Below are positions 25,901 to 34,269 of a stretch of 64,000 nt of DNA, piece by piece. The stretch's first letter is position 1. Every line of letters starts with the position of its first letter. A model generated the notes under the pieces. The model had not been told where the DNA came from and did not search any database. It saw nothing but the letters and a program-made list of their open reading frames with translations. The stretch spans positions 62,001 through 126,000 of the forward strand of contig JAQBPO010000076.1 of NCBI GenBank assembly GCA_028287465.1, read 5' to 3'. The translations under genes were made by a program, and so were the position numbers. The stretch comes from Fibrobacterota bacterium. Its GTDB lineage: Bacteria; Fibrobacterota; Fibrobacteria; UBA11236.

Positions 25901-27843
25901 GGGTCGATGGTGATGCGCGTGCACATGCGGTACTGCGGATTGGAGCCGATGGTGCGGGTGGTCCAGGTGGGCACGGCGGCAAGGCCGTTCGTCGTCATCA
26001 TTACGGTGCCGCCGGCATGCCCGACCCAGATGATATTGGAATTGCCCGGGGCCACGGCGATGGCGCTGATGGTCTCGCCGGTCTCGCGGACCACGCTCCA
26101 GGGCGCTTCGGGAAGGGCCGTGCGGGCGTTGTCCAGGCGCCAGAGGCGTCCGCCGCCCTTGTACAGGCGCTGGGGATCGTTCGGGTCCAGGATCATGGGC
26201 GGGATGAAGAGCTCCTGGTTCTCATCGGAACCGTAGAAGTAGGTATTGTCGAGAACGTTGCCGGCCGCGTCCAGATGGACCCGCACGGTGCTCCAGTACT
26301 GGGTTTCGCCGTACCAGAAGGAAGAACCGTCCCCGCCCAGGTTGGGATCGGAAGCGGTCCAGCCGCCGTCCGCGCCGATGATGTCGATCCATCCGTTATA
26401 GGTCCCATTGTAACGGGGGGTGCCGTTGTCCTGGGTTCCGCCCATGACCATGCCGTTGTTGATGTTTCCCGCGCCGGCGTAGAACTGGGTCACGCCCAGG
26501 TCATGGTTCAGGCTCACCCAGTAGGAGGAGTTGGGCAGGTTGAGGAAATTGTCCGACTTGAAAATGCCGCCGTCATTGACGACGTAGACCCCGCGGTTGG
26601 TGGCGGAGTACCCGCCCACTTCCACTATCAGGTGCTGGTCCGCATGCAACTCGCCCACCCAGACGTAGTCCCAGGCGACTCCGGCATTCGTGGATTTCAA
26701 CAGGCCGGTTCCACCGAGCAGGAGGTTGTTCTCATTGAGGGGATCGACCCAGATGGCATTGTCGTACCAGCCCTGGCCGCCCGTAAGGGCGTTGCCCGTG
26801 TTCTGCGCGGCCCAGGTATGGCCGCCGTCCGTGGAACGGTACAGGTCGCCGTTGTTGTTGTAGACCGAAGCGTACATGACGTTGGGATTGGACTTGGCGA
26901 TGGCCAGTTCCGAGCGGCCGCTGAAGCTGGGCATGCCGGTGGAAACGTTCCAGGTCGCGCCGCCGTCCGCCGACCACATTGCCGGATTCGCCGAGGTCGA
27001 CGCCACGGCCTTGTTTCCGTCGGTGGGATGGAAATGCACGTCGACGCCCACATCCGAGGTGGTCAGGGACCAGGTGGCGCCGCCGTCCGTGGTGCGCCAG
27101 ATGCCGGTCTGGGTGCAGGCGAGCAGGACCTGGCTGTTGGTAGGGCTGATGGCCAGGCGGGGAACGTAGTACCAGTTGGGATTGGCGGTGAAGGACAGTT
27201 GGGTCCAGGTGACGCCGGCATTGGTGGACTTGAAGATGCCCGCGCCCCGGAGGCCGTCATAGGGGTAGATTTCGCCCGTGCCGGCGTAAAGGATGTTGGG
27301 ATTCTTCGGATCGATGACCAGGCTGCCGATGGCGATGCTGGCCATGAAATCCGAGAGAACGGTCCAGTTGGCCCCGCCGTTCACGCTCTTCCACAGGCCG
27401 CCGCCCACGGCGCCCAGGTACAGGATATTGGGATTGGTCGGGTCGACCACCAGGGAGCGGGTGCGTCCGCCGATATTGCCGGGACCGATGGCGGTCCAAT
27501 CGGTACGCTGGATCCCGGCGGTCAAGGGCATGACGGCCCCGGAAGGCGCCGCCTGGGTCGTGTTGGGCCATGCGGTCGAGGAGGCCTGCATGGTCTTCAC
27601 ATGGGACTTGGCCTTGACGAGATCGTTCGGGTTGAAATCCTTCTTCCCGGACTTGAGGCTCAGCAACCGGAACTGTGTCCGGGCCGCGGGATCTTCCTTG
27701 TCCTTGTCTTCCTCCTCATCCGGCCTCGCCGATACGCCGGTTCCGGTCGGTTCCACGCGGGCATGGAGCGGAGCTCCGAAACCCAGCCAAAGGGCGAAGG
27801 CCGAGGCCATGCCGATTTTCAGAAAAGGGGGAAGTTTTCTCAT
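22924..27843 (-). CDS. Giant secreted BNR-propeller protein with Ig/PKD, three CBM6 and one CBM4/9-like domain
   Basis: From the ATG at 27843 (GGAG upstream) the product has 1,639 residues. A signal peptide and propeptide are followed by a long Asp-box propeller of the sortilin/BNR type (many LWKSVNGGANWT and YRSTDGGHTW turns), an Ig-like domain (TASDPDGSITKVEFFQNG), then CBM6, PKD, CBM6, PKD, CBM6 and a CBM4/9-like C-terminal domain that begins NLIQNGDFSNG. BNR propellers of this sort occur in xyloglucanases (GH74) and sialidases, but no catalytic aspartate pair was assigned. It probably binds plant or fungal polysaccharide. The CBM6 copies are noted as repeats. Confidence 0.85.
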   Translation of the reverse strand: MRKLPPFLKIGMASAFALWLGFGAPLHARVEPTGTGVSARPDEEEDKDKEDPAARTQFRLLSLKSGKKDFNPNDLVKAKSHVKTMQASSTAWPNTTQAAPSGAVMPLTAGIQRTDWTAIGPGNIGGRTRSLVVDPTNPNILYLGAVGGGLWKSVNGGANWTVLSDFMASIAIGSLVIDPKNPNILYAGTGEIYPYDGLRGAGIFKSTNAGVTWTQLSFTANPNWYYVPRLAISPTNSQVLLACTQTGIWRTTDGGATWSLTTSDVGVDVHFHPTDGNKAVASTSANPAMWSADGGATWNVSTGMPSFSGRSELAIAKSNPNVMYASVYNNNGDLYRSTDGGHTWAAQNTGNALTGGQGWYDNAIWVDPLNENNLLLGGTGLLKSTNAGVAWDYVWVGELHADQHLIVEVGGYSATNRGVYVVNDGGIFKSDNFLNLPNSSYWVSLNHDLGVTQFYAGAGNINNGMVMGGTQDNGTPRYNGTYNGWIDIIGADGGWTASDPNLGGDGSSFWYGETQYWSTVRVHLDAAGNVLDNTYFYGSDENQELFIPPMILDPNDPQRLYKGGGRLWRLDNARTALPEAPWSVVRETGETISAIAVAPGNSNIIWVGHAGGTVMMTTNGLAAVPTWTTRTIGSNPQYRMCTRITIDPTNTNRVYATFGGFEANNVYKSEDAGLTWTDITSNLPDVPVRTLVVNKWNTNRIYIGTELGVFASENRGGAWSPSNEGPANASVDELFWVGNRLYAATHGRGMFRITVNTPPTASVTVPVNGANFAVGSNIAITATASDPDGSITKVEFFQNGIKISEDATSPYQATFANAPAGSYTLTAKATDNDNGTFTSAAVNITVGTVSGIALPGRIQAEEFKTGGEGVGYHDLTATNQGGAYRTAEAVDIEATTDGGPGYNVGYIDAGEWLAFNVNVATAGSYTFTARIASANAGTKTMAISVDGGAAIATFNTTDATGWQSFKDVVVSGVNLTAGAHVLRMSMTTGGFNLNYVDVAGVANKAPIANAGADKNANVNTLVTLDGRGSSDPDNGPSPLTYAWTKVAGPAVTLNNPTTSQPNFTPTATGTYGFELVVKDGVLSAKDTVLVNVTSGIVYINLPGRLQVEDYKTGGEGVGYHDLTAGNTGAVYRTDDVDIQATTDVGAGYNVGWTQAGEWLEYNVNVATTGNYTITARMASGAVGTKTVAVTVDGAAKGTFSTTDASGWQVWKDVVVSGISLTSGNHTLRITMNTADFNLNYLDFATAAGNQVPVANAGADKAVNVNTLVTLDGRASSDPDNGPSPLTYSWTKFSGPAATLNNANTSQPNFTPATTGTYVFRLTVSDGAASATDDIQVVVSSAPVGIALPGRIEAEAFKTGGENVGYHDLTATNLGGAYRTAEAVDIEATTDGGAGYNVGWIDAGEWLAFDVNVATAGSYTFTARIASGNAGTKTMAISVDGGAAIATFNTTDATGWQTFKDVVVSGVNLTAGAHVLRMSMTTGGFNINYVDVQAATANLIQNGDFSNGIVSWQTSVTAPATGTIANEAGAARISITNQGANTWEIQIFQQVSLTAGKVYTLDFDMKGEVTPKNFKVVVEHNADPWTKYHELQYTVTAAANTYQHYTITWTQSATDAAVRLGFHFGLNNVNDAWLDNVVLK
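23375..23813 (-). repeat. CBM6-encoding repeat, copy 3
   Basis: This part of the large gene encodes the CBM6 unit that begins IALPGRIEAEAF and ends NINYVDV. It is nearly identical at DNA level to copy 1 over long stretches and clearly less like copy 2. Confidence 0.75.
24115..24550 (-). repeat. CBM6-encoding repeat, copy 2 (diverged)
   Basis: The unit begins INLPGRLQVEDY and ends NLNYLDF. It keeps the fold-defining residues (YHDLTAG, GWTQAGEWLEYNV) but differs from copies 1 and 3 at many positions. Confidence 0.72.
24855..25297 (-). repeat. CBM6-encoding repeat, copy 1
   Basis: The unit begins IALPGRIQAEEF and ends NLNYVDV. It shares the run ATFNTTDATGWQ and flanking DNA with copy 3 almost base for base. 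Confidence 0.75.
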
Positions 27844-28279
27844 GAAAGGATTCTCCGAGTTGGTAGGATATGCGCCGATATTCGGGTAGGGCGAAAACCG
27901 GCAACGTAAAAATCCTTCCACACGGTTCCAACACTATTCGCATGGCGTGAACAACATGTTGCTTCCGGGTCCCAATACTTCAAATTGGGAAGGGAAATGG
28001 CGGTATTCGACCGACTGCGATGATGGTTTTTTCCGGATCTGGAGAAAGGAATTGCCGAACCCGATAACCCGGGGCGGGATTTGGGTTTTTGACCTTTTCC
28101 GGCCGTTTCCCTTCCTGGTAATGGGGTCATGATGATGAAAAATCACCATGGGATGATGAATTCATCCCATGCCCGACGTAAACTCCCATTGGGGCCGGGT
28201 GGGGTGGAATCCATCCAGGGTCGCGGCAGTAGATAGGCTTAGTGCCTGGAAAGACAAGTCCCGAAAGGTGGGCCGGGGA
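27844..28279. other. Divergent intergenic region between the CBM6/BNR gene and the amylase gene
   Basis: About 436 bases with no supported gene, and visibly richer in A+T than its surroundings. It must contain promoters in both directions. A 25-base inverted repeat at 28147-28171 is the most regular element. Confidence 0.5.
28147..28171. promoter_or_regulatory. Inverted repeat, possible operator upstream of the amylase gene
   Basis: CATGGGATGA and TCATCCCATG are perfect ten-base arms around TGAAT; an inner GATGAATTCATC is also palindromic. It lies about 110 bases before the amylase start codon and has no T-run, so a repressor or activator site is likelier than a terminator. Confidence 0.42.
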
Positions 28280-29866
28280 ATGCAGAAAGAACATCCGATT
28301 CCGGGATACGAGGCCCGCGGCGCCTTCAGGGCCCTGGCCATCCTAGTCGCATCGGCCCTGGCGGGAATGGGCAATGGGGCCGCGTCCGCGCCTCCCGCCT
28401 GGTCCTTGAACCAACCCATCTACGAAGTCAATCTCCAGCTCTTCACCGCCGCGGGAACCTACAAGGCCTTGCAGCAGCGCCTGCCCCAACTCAAGGCCCA
28501 AGGCGTCGGCATCCTATGGCTCATGCCCATCATGACGCGCGGCCAGGTCAGGGCGTTCGGGAGCCCGTATTGCGTCAAGGACTACAAAGGCTTCCACGCC
28601 CCCTTCGGCAGCGAAAGGGATTTCAGGGACCTTGTGGCCGCCGTGCATGCGGCGGACATGCATATCATCCTGGATTGGGTCCCCAACCACACTTCATGGG
28701 ACAATGCCCTCACCGTGGAGCACAAGGACTTCTACAAGCGGGACGGCACGGGCAATATCCAGCAAGCCTATGGCTGGAGCGACGTCGCCCAGCTCGATTA
28801 CTCCAATCCGGACCTCCGCACCTGGATGATCGACGCCCTGAAATACTGGGTTGCCGGATTCGACGTGGACGGTTTCCGCTTCGACGTGGCCTGGGGCGTG
28901 CCCAACGATTTCTGGGATCGCGCCCGCGCGGAACTGGAAGCGGTCAAGCCGATGTTCCTCCTGGCCGAAGACAATAATCCCGACAACCAGACGGGCTTCC
29001 ACAGCAATTACGATTGGGACATGATGCCGGTAACCGAGACGACACCCCTGATCGAGATCGCCAAGGGCGCGAAGCCCCTCAGCCTGCTGGACGATTTGCT
29101 GGCGAAGGAGGCGCGCGCGTACAAATCCCCGTTCATGCGCATGCGCTTCACGAGCAACCATGACGAGTTCGCCAATTTCGGCACGCCTGCGCAACGCCTG
29201 GGCGGGGCCGTGCGCCCCTTGGCGGTGCTGACCGCCACCTTGCCCGGCAAGCCGCTCATCTACAATGGCCAGGAGATAGGCTGGAACCCCGGGAACCGCG
29301 GAACCCCGATAACCTGGAACGATACGAGCTCCTTCCTGGATTTCTACGGCCGCCTGTTCCGCCTCTTCCAGGCCGATCCGGCCCTGCATGCCGGAAGCTA
29401 TCTCAAGCTGAAGTCCTCCCAGGACGCGGCGGTATTCGCCTATGCGCGCTCAAAGGACAAGGATCGGGTCGTGGTCCTGCTCAACCTGACCGCCCAGGCG
29501 CGCGACTTCACCTTGACCGGCCTGGATCTGACCGGGGCGTACAAGGATTTGTTCTCGGACCAGGCCGTGGATCTGAACGCTTCGCCGTCCTTCAACCTGG
29601 GTCCGTGGGGCTACCGGGTCCTCGTGATGGGCGCGGCGCACGTGGGATTGACATCCGGCCCGCCCGAAAGATCCTTGCGCTCCGCATCCCGTTCCTCCAT
29701 CGCGAGGAACGGATCGGGTTCCGCCTTGCGCGCCCGCTTCCGCCGCGCCGGCCAGAGCGACGCCGGGGCCAAGGATGCCTTCGATGCCTTGGGCGCGTCC
29801 CGCCCTCCCGATGCGCCAAGCGCGCCAGGGGTTTCCGGCCCCGGGAAAAGCGTGTCGCGTCCCTAG
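28280..29866 (+). CDS. Secreted alpha-amylase family (GH13) enzyme
   Basis: The 528-residue product has a signal peptide and a GH13 barrel with the four conserved regions: DWVPNH (132-137), GFRFDVAW with nucleophile D202, LLAED with acid/base E230 and TSNHDE with D295. The enzyme should cleave or transfer alpha-1,4-glucosidic bonds outside the inner membrane. A beta-sheet domain C follows (VVVLLNLTAQARDFTLTG). The last 70 residues are rich in alanine, serine and arginine and look disordered. The start at 28280 gives the shortest leader with a plausible signal; a longer frame begins at 28169. Confidence 0.9.
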   Translation: MQKEHPIPGYEARGAFRALAILVASALAGMGNGAASAPPAWSLNQPIYEVNLQLFTAAGTYKALQQRLPQLKAQGVGILWLMPIMTRGQVRAFGSPYCVKDYKGFHAPFGSERDFRDLVAAVHAADMHIILDWVPNHTSWDNALTVEHKDFYKRDGTGNIQQAYGWSDVAQLDYSNPDLRTWMIDALKYWVAGFDVDGFRFDVAWGVPNDFWDRARAELEAVKPMFLLAEDNNPDNQTGFHSNYDWDMMPVTETTPLIEIAKGAKPLSLLDDLLAKEARAYKSPFMRMRFTSNHDEFANFGTPAQRLGGAVRPLAVLTATLPGKPLIYNGQEIGWNPGNRGTPITWNDTSSFLDFYGRLFRLFQADPALHAGSYLKLKSSQDAAVFAYARSKDKDRVVVLLNLTAQARDFTLTGLDLTGAYKDLFSDQAVDLNASPSFNLGPWGYRVLVMGAAHVGLTSGPPERSLRSASRSSIARNGSGSALRARFRRAGQSDAGAKDAFDALGASRPPDAPSAPGVSGPGKSVSRP

Positions 29867-29906
29867 GGAATCTTTTTGTTTATAGGGATAACCTTCCCGA
29901 TCGATC

Positions 29907-31013
29907 ATGGACTCCCTCCGATATCCCAGCGATTTCCGCGATCCTGGCGGCCGCGACGGCAAAAGCCGCGGCGGCCGGAAATGGGCCGGCGCGTTCCTCA
30001 TCATCGCCTTGCTGCTGGGACTGAGGGCCCTGCTGCCCTGGTTCGCCGAAGCCTGGATCAACCATAATCTCAAGGACATCGCCGGCTACCGCGCCCATGT
30101 CGAAGATGTCGATCTGCACGTCCTCCATGCGGCCTATGACATCGAGGGATTCCGGTTGGTAAAGGCTTCGGGCTCCATTCCTGTGCCTTTTTTCCAGGCG
30201 GATCGGATCACCGCTTCCGCGAAGTGGCGGAAAAACCTGGGCAAGCCGCTCACCGCGGACATGGAGGTCATCGGGCCCACCCTCACCTTGGTCCATGCCG
30301 AGGATGAGCGGCATTCCCAATTGGGCCTGGATCTGGATTGGCCCGAGGTGTTCCGCAAGTTGTCCTTCCTGAGGGTGGGGCGTTTCCACGTGATGGACGC
30401 GGAGATCCGTTTCCGGGACTCCAAGGCGAATCCGCACGTGGATATCTACGCCAAGGACGTGGACGCCTCCCTGGACAATCTGGTGCGTACGGGCGGCTCC
30501 CATGCCGCGGATTTCCGGGCGGACGGCAGGGTCATGGGCCAAAGCGCCATCACCATGCGCCTGCGCATCGACCCGGAAGCGGAACGTCCCAGGTTCAAAA
30601 TGGACATGGCCCTGGATTCCATGGCCCTCAAGCCGATGAACCGGGCGCTGAAAGCCTATTCCGGCATGGACGTGGAAAGCGGCACGCTCGACATGACCAC
30701 CCATGCAACGGCCTCGGGAGGGCGGTTCCATGGTAAGGTGCGGGCGCAACTCCACGACTTCGATATGGGGAACCAGGTCAAAGAGGCCTTCGACGAGGAC
30801 AAGGGTCCCGTCCAGGCCCTGAAGGAAGGCGTGGTGGAAGGGGTCGGGAACCTTTTGGAAGGCCGGACCGAGGCGAAGGAGGAGGCCGGGCGCAATCCGC
30901 CGGAAATGTCCTTCTCCGGGCGGTTCCCCGATCAGGTGCAGGAGGTCTGGACCATGTCCGGATACATGCTGAAGGAATCCTTCGACAAGGCGGTGAAGAC
31001 CAAGGGCGGTTGA
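29907..31013 (+). CDS. AsmA-like DUF748 envelope protein
   Basis: The 368-residue product has a charged N-terminus, one hydrophobic helix (FLIIALLLGLRALLPWF, about residues 31-47) and then a beta-rich periplasmic part with the DUF748 pattern (VDLHVLHAAYDIEGFRLVKASG and ADRITASAKWRKNLG). DUF748 proteins belong to the AsmA-like group, several of which bridge the periplasm for lipid transport; a full bridge would need a longer protein. No clear Shine-Dalgarno sequence precedes the ATG. It is probably its own transcription unit. Confidence 0.82.
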   Translation: MDSLRYPSDFRDPGGRDGKSRGGRKWAGAFLIIALLLGLRALLPWFAEAWINHNLKDIAGYRAHVEDVDLHVLHAAYDIEGFRLVKASGSIPVPFFQADRITASAKWRKNLGKPLTADMEVIGPTLTLVHAEDERHSQLGLDLDWPEVFRKLSFLRVGRFHVMDAEIRFRDSKANPHVDIYAKDVDASLDNLVRTGGSHAADFRADGRVMGQSAITMRLRIDPEAERPRFKMDMALDSMALKPMNRALKAYSGMDVESGTLDMTTHATASGGRFHGKVRAQLHDFDMGNQVKEAFDEDKGPVQALKEGVVEGVGNLLEGRTEAKEEAGRNPPEMSFSGRFPDQVQEVWTMSGYMLKESFDKAVKTKGG

Positions 31014-31114
31014 CGGCCCGGGTGACCCGCGTTTCGGGCTCGGGAGCCCTGGGGACCCGATAGTGGGCGGGCTGCGGGGCGATTCGTAATTTAAAAGCGG
31101 GCGTGCCGGTTCTC

Positions 31115-31136
31115 ACAAGCCATTTACAAGCCATTT
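31115..31136 (+). repeat. Tandem 11-base repeat in the McrB promoter region
   Basis: ACAAGCCATTT occurs twice head to tail (31115-31125 and 31126-31136), 23 bases before the McrB start codon and downstream of a TAATTT element at 31087-31092. Direct repeats of this size can be operator half-sites. No Shine-Dalgarno sequence is visible for McrB. Confidence 0.5.
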
Positions 31137-31158
31137 ACCGGACCGGCCGCCCCGATTT

Positions 31159-32967
31159 ATGATCCAAGCCGTACATGCCGACCGCGACGCCATCTGGGAC
31201 GGATTCCTCCGGACCTGGCCGATCGATCGCGTCGCCTCCATGTCCCTGGCGGACTATGCCGGTTCCGGAAGCGAGGAATCCGGCGGCGAGGAGGATCACG
31301 GGACCGGGGACGGATTCGCCTATTGGCTGGAGACCCGGACCCGGGAACTGGGCCGCTTGGGGGGCGGGACCGGATTCACCTTCGGCATTTTCCGGATGGA
31401 CCGGGCGAACCGGCGCGCCTACCGTCCCGGCGACCGGCACCGATCCGACGGCGAATACGCCTGGTACGCCAGATACGGCGGGACGAAGGGGGAAGCCTTC
31501 TCCCGGATCCGGCGTTCCATCCTCCAGGTGATCGAGGCCGCGCGCTCCGGGCGCATCGAAGACATAGAGCCAATCGGCCTGGGTCGCGCCCTGAAATGGA
31601 AGATCGCCTCCCTTTACCAGATCCGGCTGGACCCCATGATCACGCCCATTTTCAGCAAGCAGGCCCTCCGATTCATCCTGGACGCGCCCGAAAGGCGGAT
31701 ATCCCTCGCCGAGCTGCAACGGCGCGCGGGTCGGCTGCGCGGCAACCAGGATTTCTGGTCTTTTTACGAGAGTGTCGCGGGGAAGTGGTCGGGCTATGAA
31801 GCGGCGCGCCGGGACCTTCTGGCTTGGGACGGCGGGGACGGGCAAGGCGGCCTTCTTCAGGAAGCGGAGGAACCGCGTCAGGAAGCGGAGGAACCGCCTC
31901 AGGAATCGGAAGAACCGCGGGAACCGGAGGATTCTGACTGGAGCGCGGGGCCGCCCGGGAACCTCATCCTATACGGACCTCCGGGCACGGGGAAGACCCA
32001 TCACCTGCAGGCCCATCTCATGCCCCGCTACCGGGACGGGGAGGGGGATTGCTTCGAATTCGTGGCCTTCCACCCGGGCTATTCCTACGAGGATTTCGTG
32101 GAAGGCATCCGCCCGGGACCCGATCCGGAAACCGGCGCCTTGCGGTACGACGTTAAGCCCGGGGTTTTCCTGCGGCTCTGCGCGCGCGCCAAGGCGGATC
32201 CCTCCAGGCGCTACGCCCTGTTCATCGATGAGATCAACCGCGGGAACACGGCGGGGATTTTCGGGGAACTCATCGCCCTGATCGAGGACGATAAGCGCTG
32301 CGCATGGGATTCCAGGGGCCGCCTCCTGCCCGGGAAGGGATTGGAGGCCACCCTCCCCTATTCCGGCAAGCGCTTCGGCGTCCCCGCGAACGTGGACATC
32401 TACGGCACCATGAACACGGCCGATCGCTCCCTCGCCTCCCTGGACATCGCTTTCCGGCGGCGGTTCCGCTTCCGCGAAATGCCGCCGGACCCCGGAACCA
32501 TTAAGGGAACCCTTGGCGATGGCGGGATTCCCGACGGGGAAGGCGGCTGGCTGGACCTGCGCGCCATGCTGGAAGCCCTCAACCGGCGCCTGGTGGCGCT
32601 CCGCAGCCGGGACCGCCTGATCGGCCAGTCCTATCTGATGCGATGCCGGAACCTCGAGGAGGTCCGGCTCGCCTTGCGGGACGGGATCCTGCCTTTGCTC
32701 GGCGAATACTTCAACGGGGATTACGGCCGCATCCAGAGGGTTCTGGGCGATATCGGTCCGGACGGTTCGGAATATCCGGATGCCATGGTGCGGAGCGGAA
32801 TCCTGCCGGATCGGGAACTCCAGGGCGGAACCGGGATCGGCGCTTTCGGCTTCGATGAAGGCGATGGGAACGGTGAAGCCGGCCCGGCGCAAGGAATCAA
32901 AACCTGGCATGTCAGCGAATCCGGCGCCTGGACCGCCGCCATCCTCAAACGCATCTACCGGGGTTGA
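31159..32967 (+). CDS. mcrB: McrB-type AAA+ GTPase of a modified-DNA (type IV) restriction system
   Basis: The 602-residue product carries the McrB AAA+ motor: Walker A GPPGTGKT at residues 273-280, Walker B ALFIDEINRGN at 353-363 and the McrB hallmark GTMNTADRSLASLDIAFRRRF at 416-436. McrB uses GTP to translocate DNA and works with the nuclease McrC to cut DNA that carries modified cytosine. The N-terminal 220 residues would recognise the modified base, but match no domain I recognise. An acidic linker of three seven-residue repeats (QEAEEPR-like, 234-254) joins the two parts. McrC follows directly. Confidence 0.9.
   Translation: MIQAVHADRDAIWDGFLRTWPIDRVASMSLADYAGSGSEESGGEEDHGTGDGFAYWLETRTRELGRLGGGTGFTFGIFRMDRANRRAYRPGDRHRSDGEYAWYARYGGTKGEAFSRIRRSILQVIEAARSGRIEDIEPIGLGRALKWKIASLYQIRLDPMITPIFSKQALRFILDAPERRISLAELQRRAGRLRGNQDFWSFYESVAGKWSGYEAARRDLLAWDGGDGQGGLLQEAEEPRQEAEEPPQESEEPREPEDSDWSAGPPGNLILYGPPGTGKTHHLQAHLMPRYRDGEGDCFEFVAFHPGYSYEDFVEGIRPGPDPETGALRYDVKPGVFLRLCARAKADPSRRYALFIDEINRGNTAGIFGELIALIEDDKRCAWDSRGRLLPGKGLEATLPYSGKRFGVPANVDIYGTMNTADRSLASLDIAFRRRFRFREMPPDPGTIKGTLGDGGIPDGEGGWLDLRAMLEALNRRLVALRSRDRLIGQSYLMRCRNLEEVRLALRDGILPLLGEYFNGDYGRIQRVLGDIGPDGSEYPDAMVRSGILPDRELQGGTGIGAFGFDEGDGNGEAGPAQGIKTWHVSESGAWTAAILKRIYRG
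31858..31920 (+). repeat. Three 21-base repeats encoding an acidic linker in McrB
   Basis: Three copies of a 21-base unit encode QEAEEPR, QEAEEPP and QESEEPR. They form a glutamate-rich hinge between the recognition part and the AAA+ motor, and could expand or contract by slippage. Confidence 0.7.
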
Positions 32968-32971
32968 ACCA

Positions 32972-34222
32972 TTGCCGACCCGGACCCTGTTCGAGAATGA
33001 CGTCCTGGAAGCCGGGGACATGGGCGGTCCCGCCACCTTGTCCCTGCACCAGAAGCGCGTGCTCGCCGCCTTGGAACCCTCCTTGCCCAAGGGCATGCTC
33101 AACTGGACGGCCCAGGGCGTGCGGCTGGGGCCCTTCTGCGGCGTACTGCAGGTGGGATCGGAAACCTGGGAGATACTCCCCAAGATATGGCGGGACGGAA
33201 AGCTCCCGGAACGGAACCGGGGCGCCCTGCTCCGCCTGCTCCGGTATTCCCGCAGGCTTCCCTGGCTGGAATCCTGGCCCGGGGCCCTGAGCCTGCAGCG
33301 CCACCACCTCTTGGACGTTTTCATCGCCCGCTTCTGCCGGGACCTGGAAGCGGCCCTTGCGGCCGGTCCCCTGCGCGCCTATCATCCCGTGGAAAAGGAA
33401 ACCGCCTTTCTGCGCGGCCGGCTCAATGTCGCCGCCCATTCCCGCCGCCTTCCCGGCCGGCAGCATCGGCTGGATTCCCGCTTCGATGAATTCGACCTGG
33501 ACATCCCCCTGAACCGGGTCCTGAGCCACTGCCTGGAAAGGCTCTCGATGCTGGCGGTCTCTCCCCTGCTCCGCTCCGTCCTGGAAACCCTGCGTTCCAG
33601 GTTCGGCGGGGTCTCGCCGTGGCGTTTCGATCCTCTGGAACTGGAGCGCCTGCGGCCGGACCGCGCCCAGGCCGCGTTCGCGGCGGTTTGGGAACAATGC
33701 AAATGGCTTTTGCGCGGTCTGTATCCCGATGCGTCATCAGGGTCCCATCCCCGCGCCTCGCTCCTGTTCGATCTGGAGGAACTGTTCGAAGAAGCGGTAA
33801 GCCGCGCCGTAAGGCGGGAGCTATCGCCCCTGGAATACCAATGCCGTTTCCAGGGCCCGCGCCGTCCCCTGCTCGCCGATGCCGGTGGCATCCGCAAATC
33901 GAGGCCCATGAGGCCGGATATCCACGTGGTCTCCCGGCTCGGGCGCCGCATCGTCATCGATTGCAAATGGAAAAGCCTGGATGCCGCGCGCGGCATGTTC
34001 GGCGTGTCCCAGGCCGATTTGTACCAGTTGCATACCTATGCCGCCGAATACGGCGCCCAGGCCGCCGGGCTCATCTACCCCTGGGCCAAGGGCCTGCCGA
34101 CGGAACCCGTGCCGTACCGGTTCCGCGAGATCGATGTCCCGGTCTGGCTCGTATTCGTCCCCCTGGAGGATTTCGCGCCCGGCCGCATCCTGGCCCGCAT
34201 CCTGGAGGACCCGGAAAAATAA
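32972..34222 (+). CDS. mcrC: McrC-type nuclease subunit
   Basis: The product of about 416 residues shows the McrC layout: an N-terminal beta-rich part (LFENDVLEAGDM, WEILPKIW), a helical middle and a C-terminal PD-(D/E)XK nuclease core, seen as RPDIHVVSR followed by IVIDCKWK, giving D, D-x-K. It binds the McrB ring and cuts DNA. The start is the TTG at 32972, four bases after the McrB stop, with CGGGG upstream. An in-frame ATG at 32909 inside the McrB gene is the alternative. Sequence similarity to McrC is strongest around WEILPKIW and the nuclease core. Confidence 0.86.
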   Translation: MPTRTLFENDVLEAGDMGGPATLSLHQKRVLAALEPSLPKGMLNWTAQGVRLGPFCGVLQVGSETWEILPKIWRDGKLPERNRGALLRLLRYSRRLPWLESWPGALSLQRHHLLDVFIARFCRDLEAALAAGPLRAYHPVEKETAFLRGRLNVAAHSRRLPGRQHRLDSRFDEFDLDIPLNRVLSHCLERLSMLAVSPLLRSVLETLRSRFGGVSPWRFDPLELERLRPDRAQAAFAAVWEQCKWLLRGLYPDASSGSHPRASLLFDLEELFEEAVSRAVRRELSPLEYQCRFQGPRRPLLADAGGIRKSRPMRPDIHVVSRLGRRIVIDCKWKSLDAARGMFGVSQADLYQLHTYAAEYGAQAAGLIYPWAKGLPTEPVPYRFREIDVPVWLVFVPLEDFAPGRILARILEDPEK

Positions 34223-34269
34223 GGGCGGATCCCCCCGCAATCCTTATTTTCAAAATAGGGGGGCCACCC

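Noticed and set aside
22837-27909. A very long plus-strand open frame (about 1,690 codons) opposite the CBM6/BNR gene
   Set aside because: It is the antisense shadow of a well-supported gene in GC-rich DNA, with glycine-, arginine- and valine-rich low-complexity translation and no domain.
31036-31049. GGGCTC-GG-GAGCCC hairpin after the DUF748 gene as a terminator
   Set aside because: Loop of two bases and no T-run make it a poor terminator.
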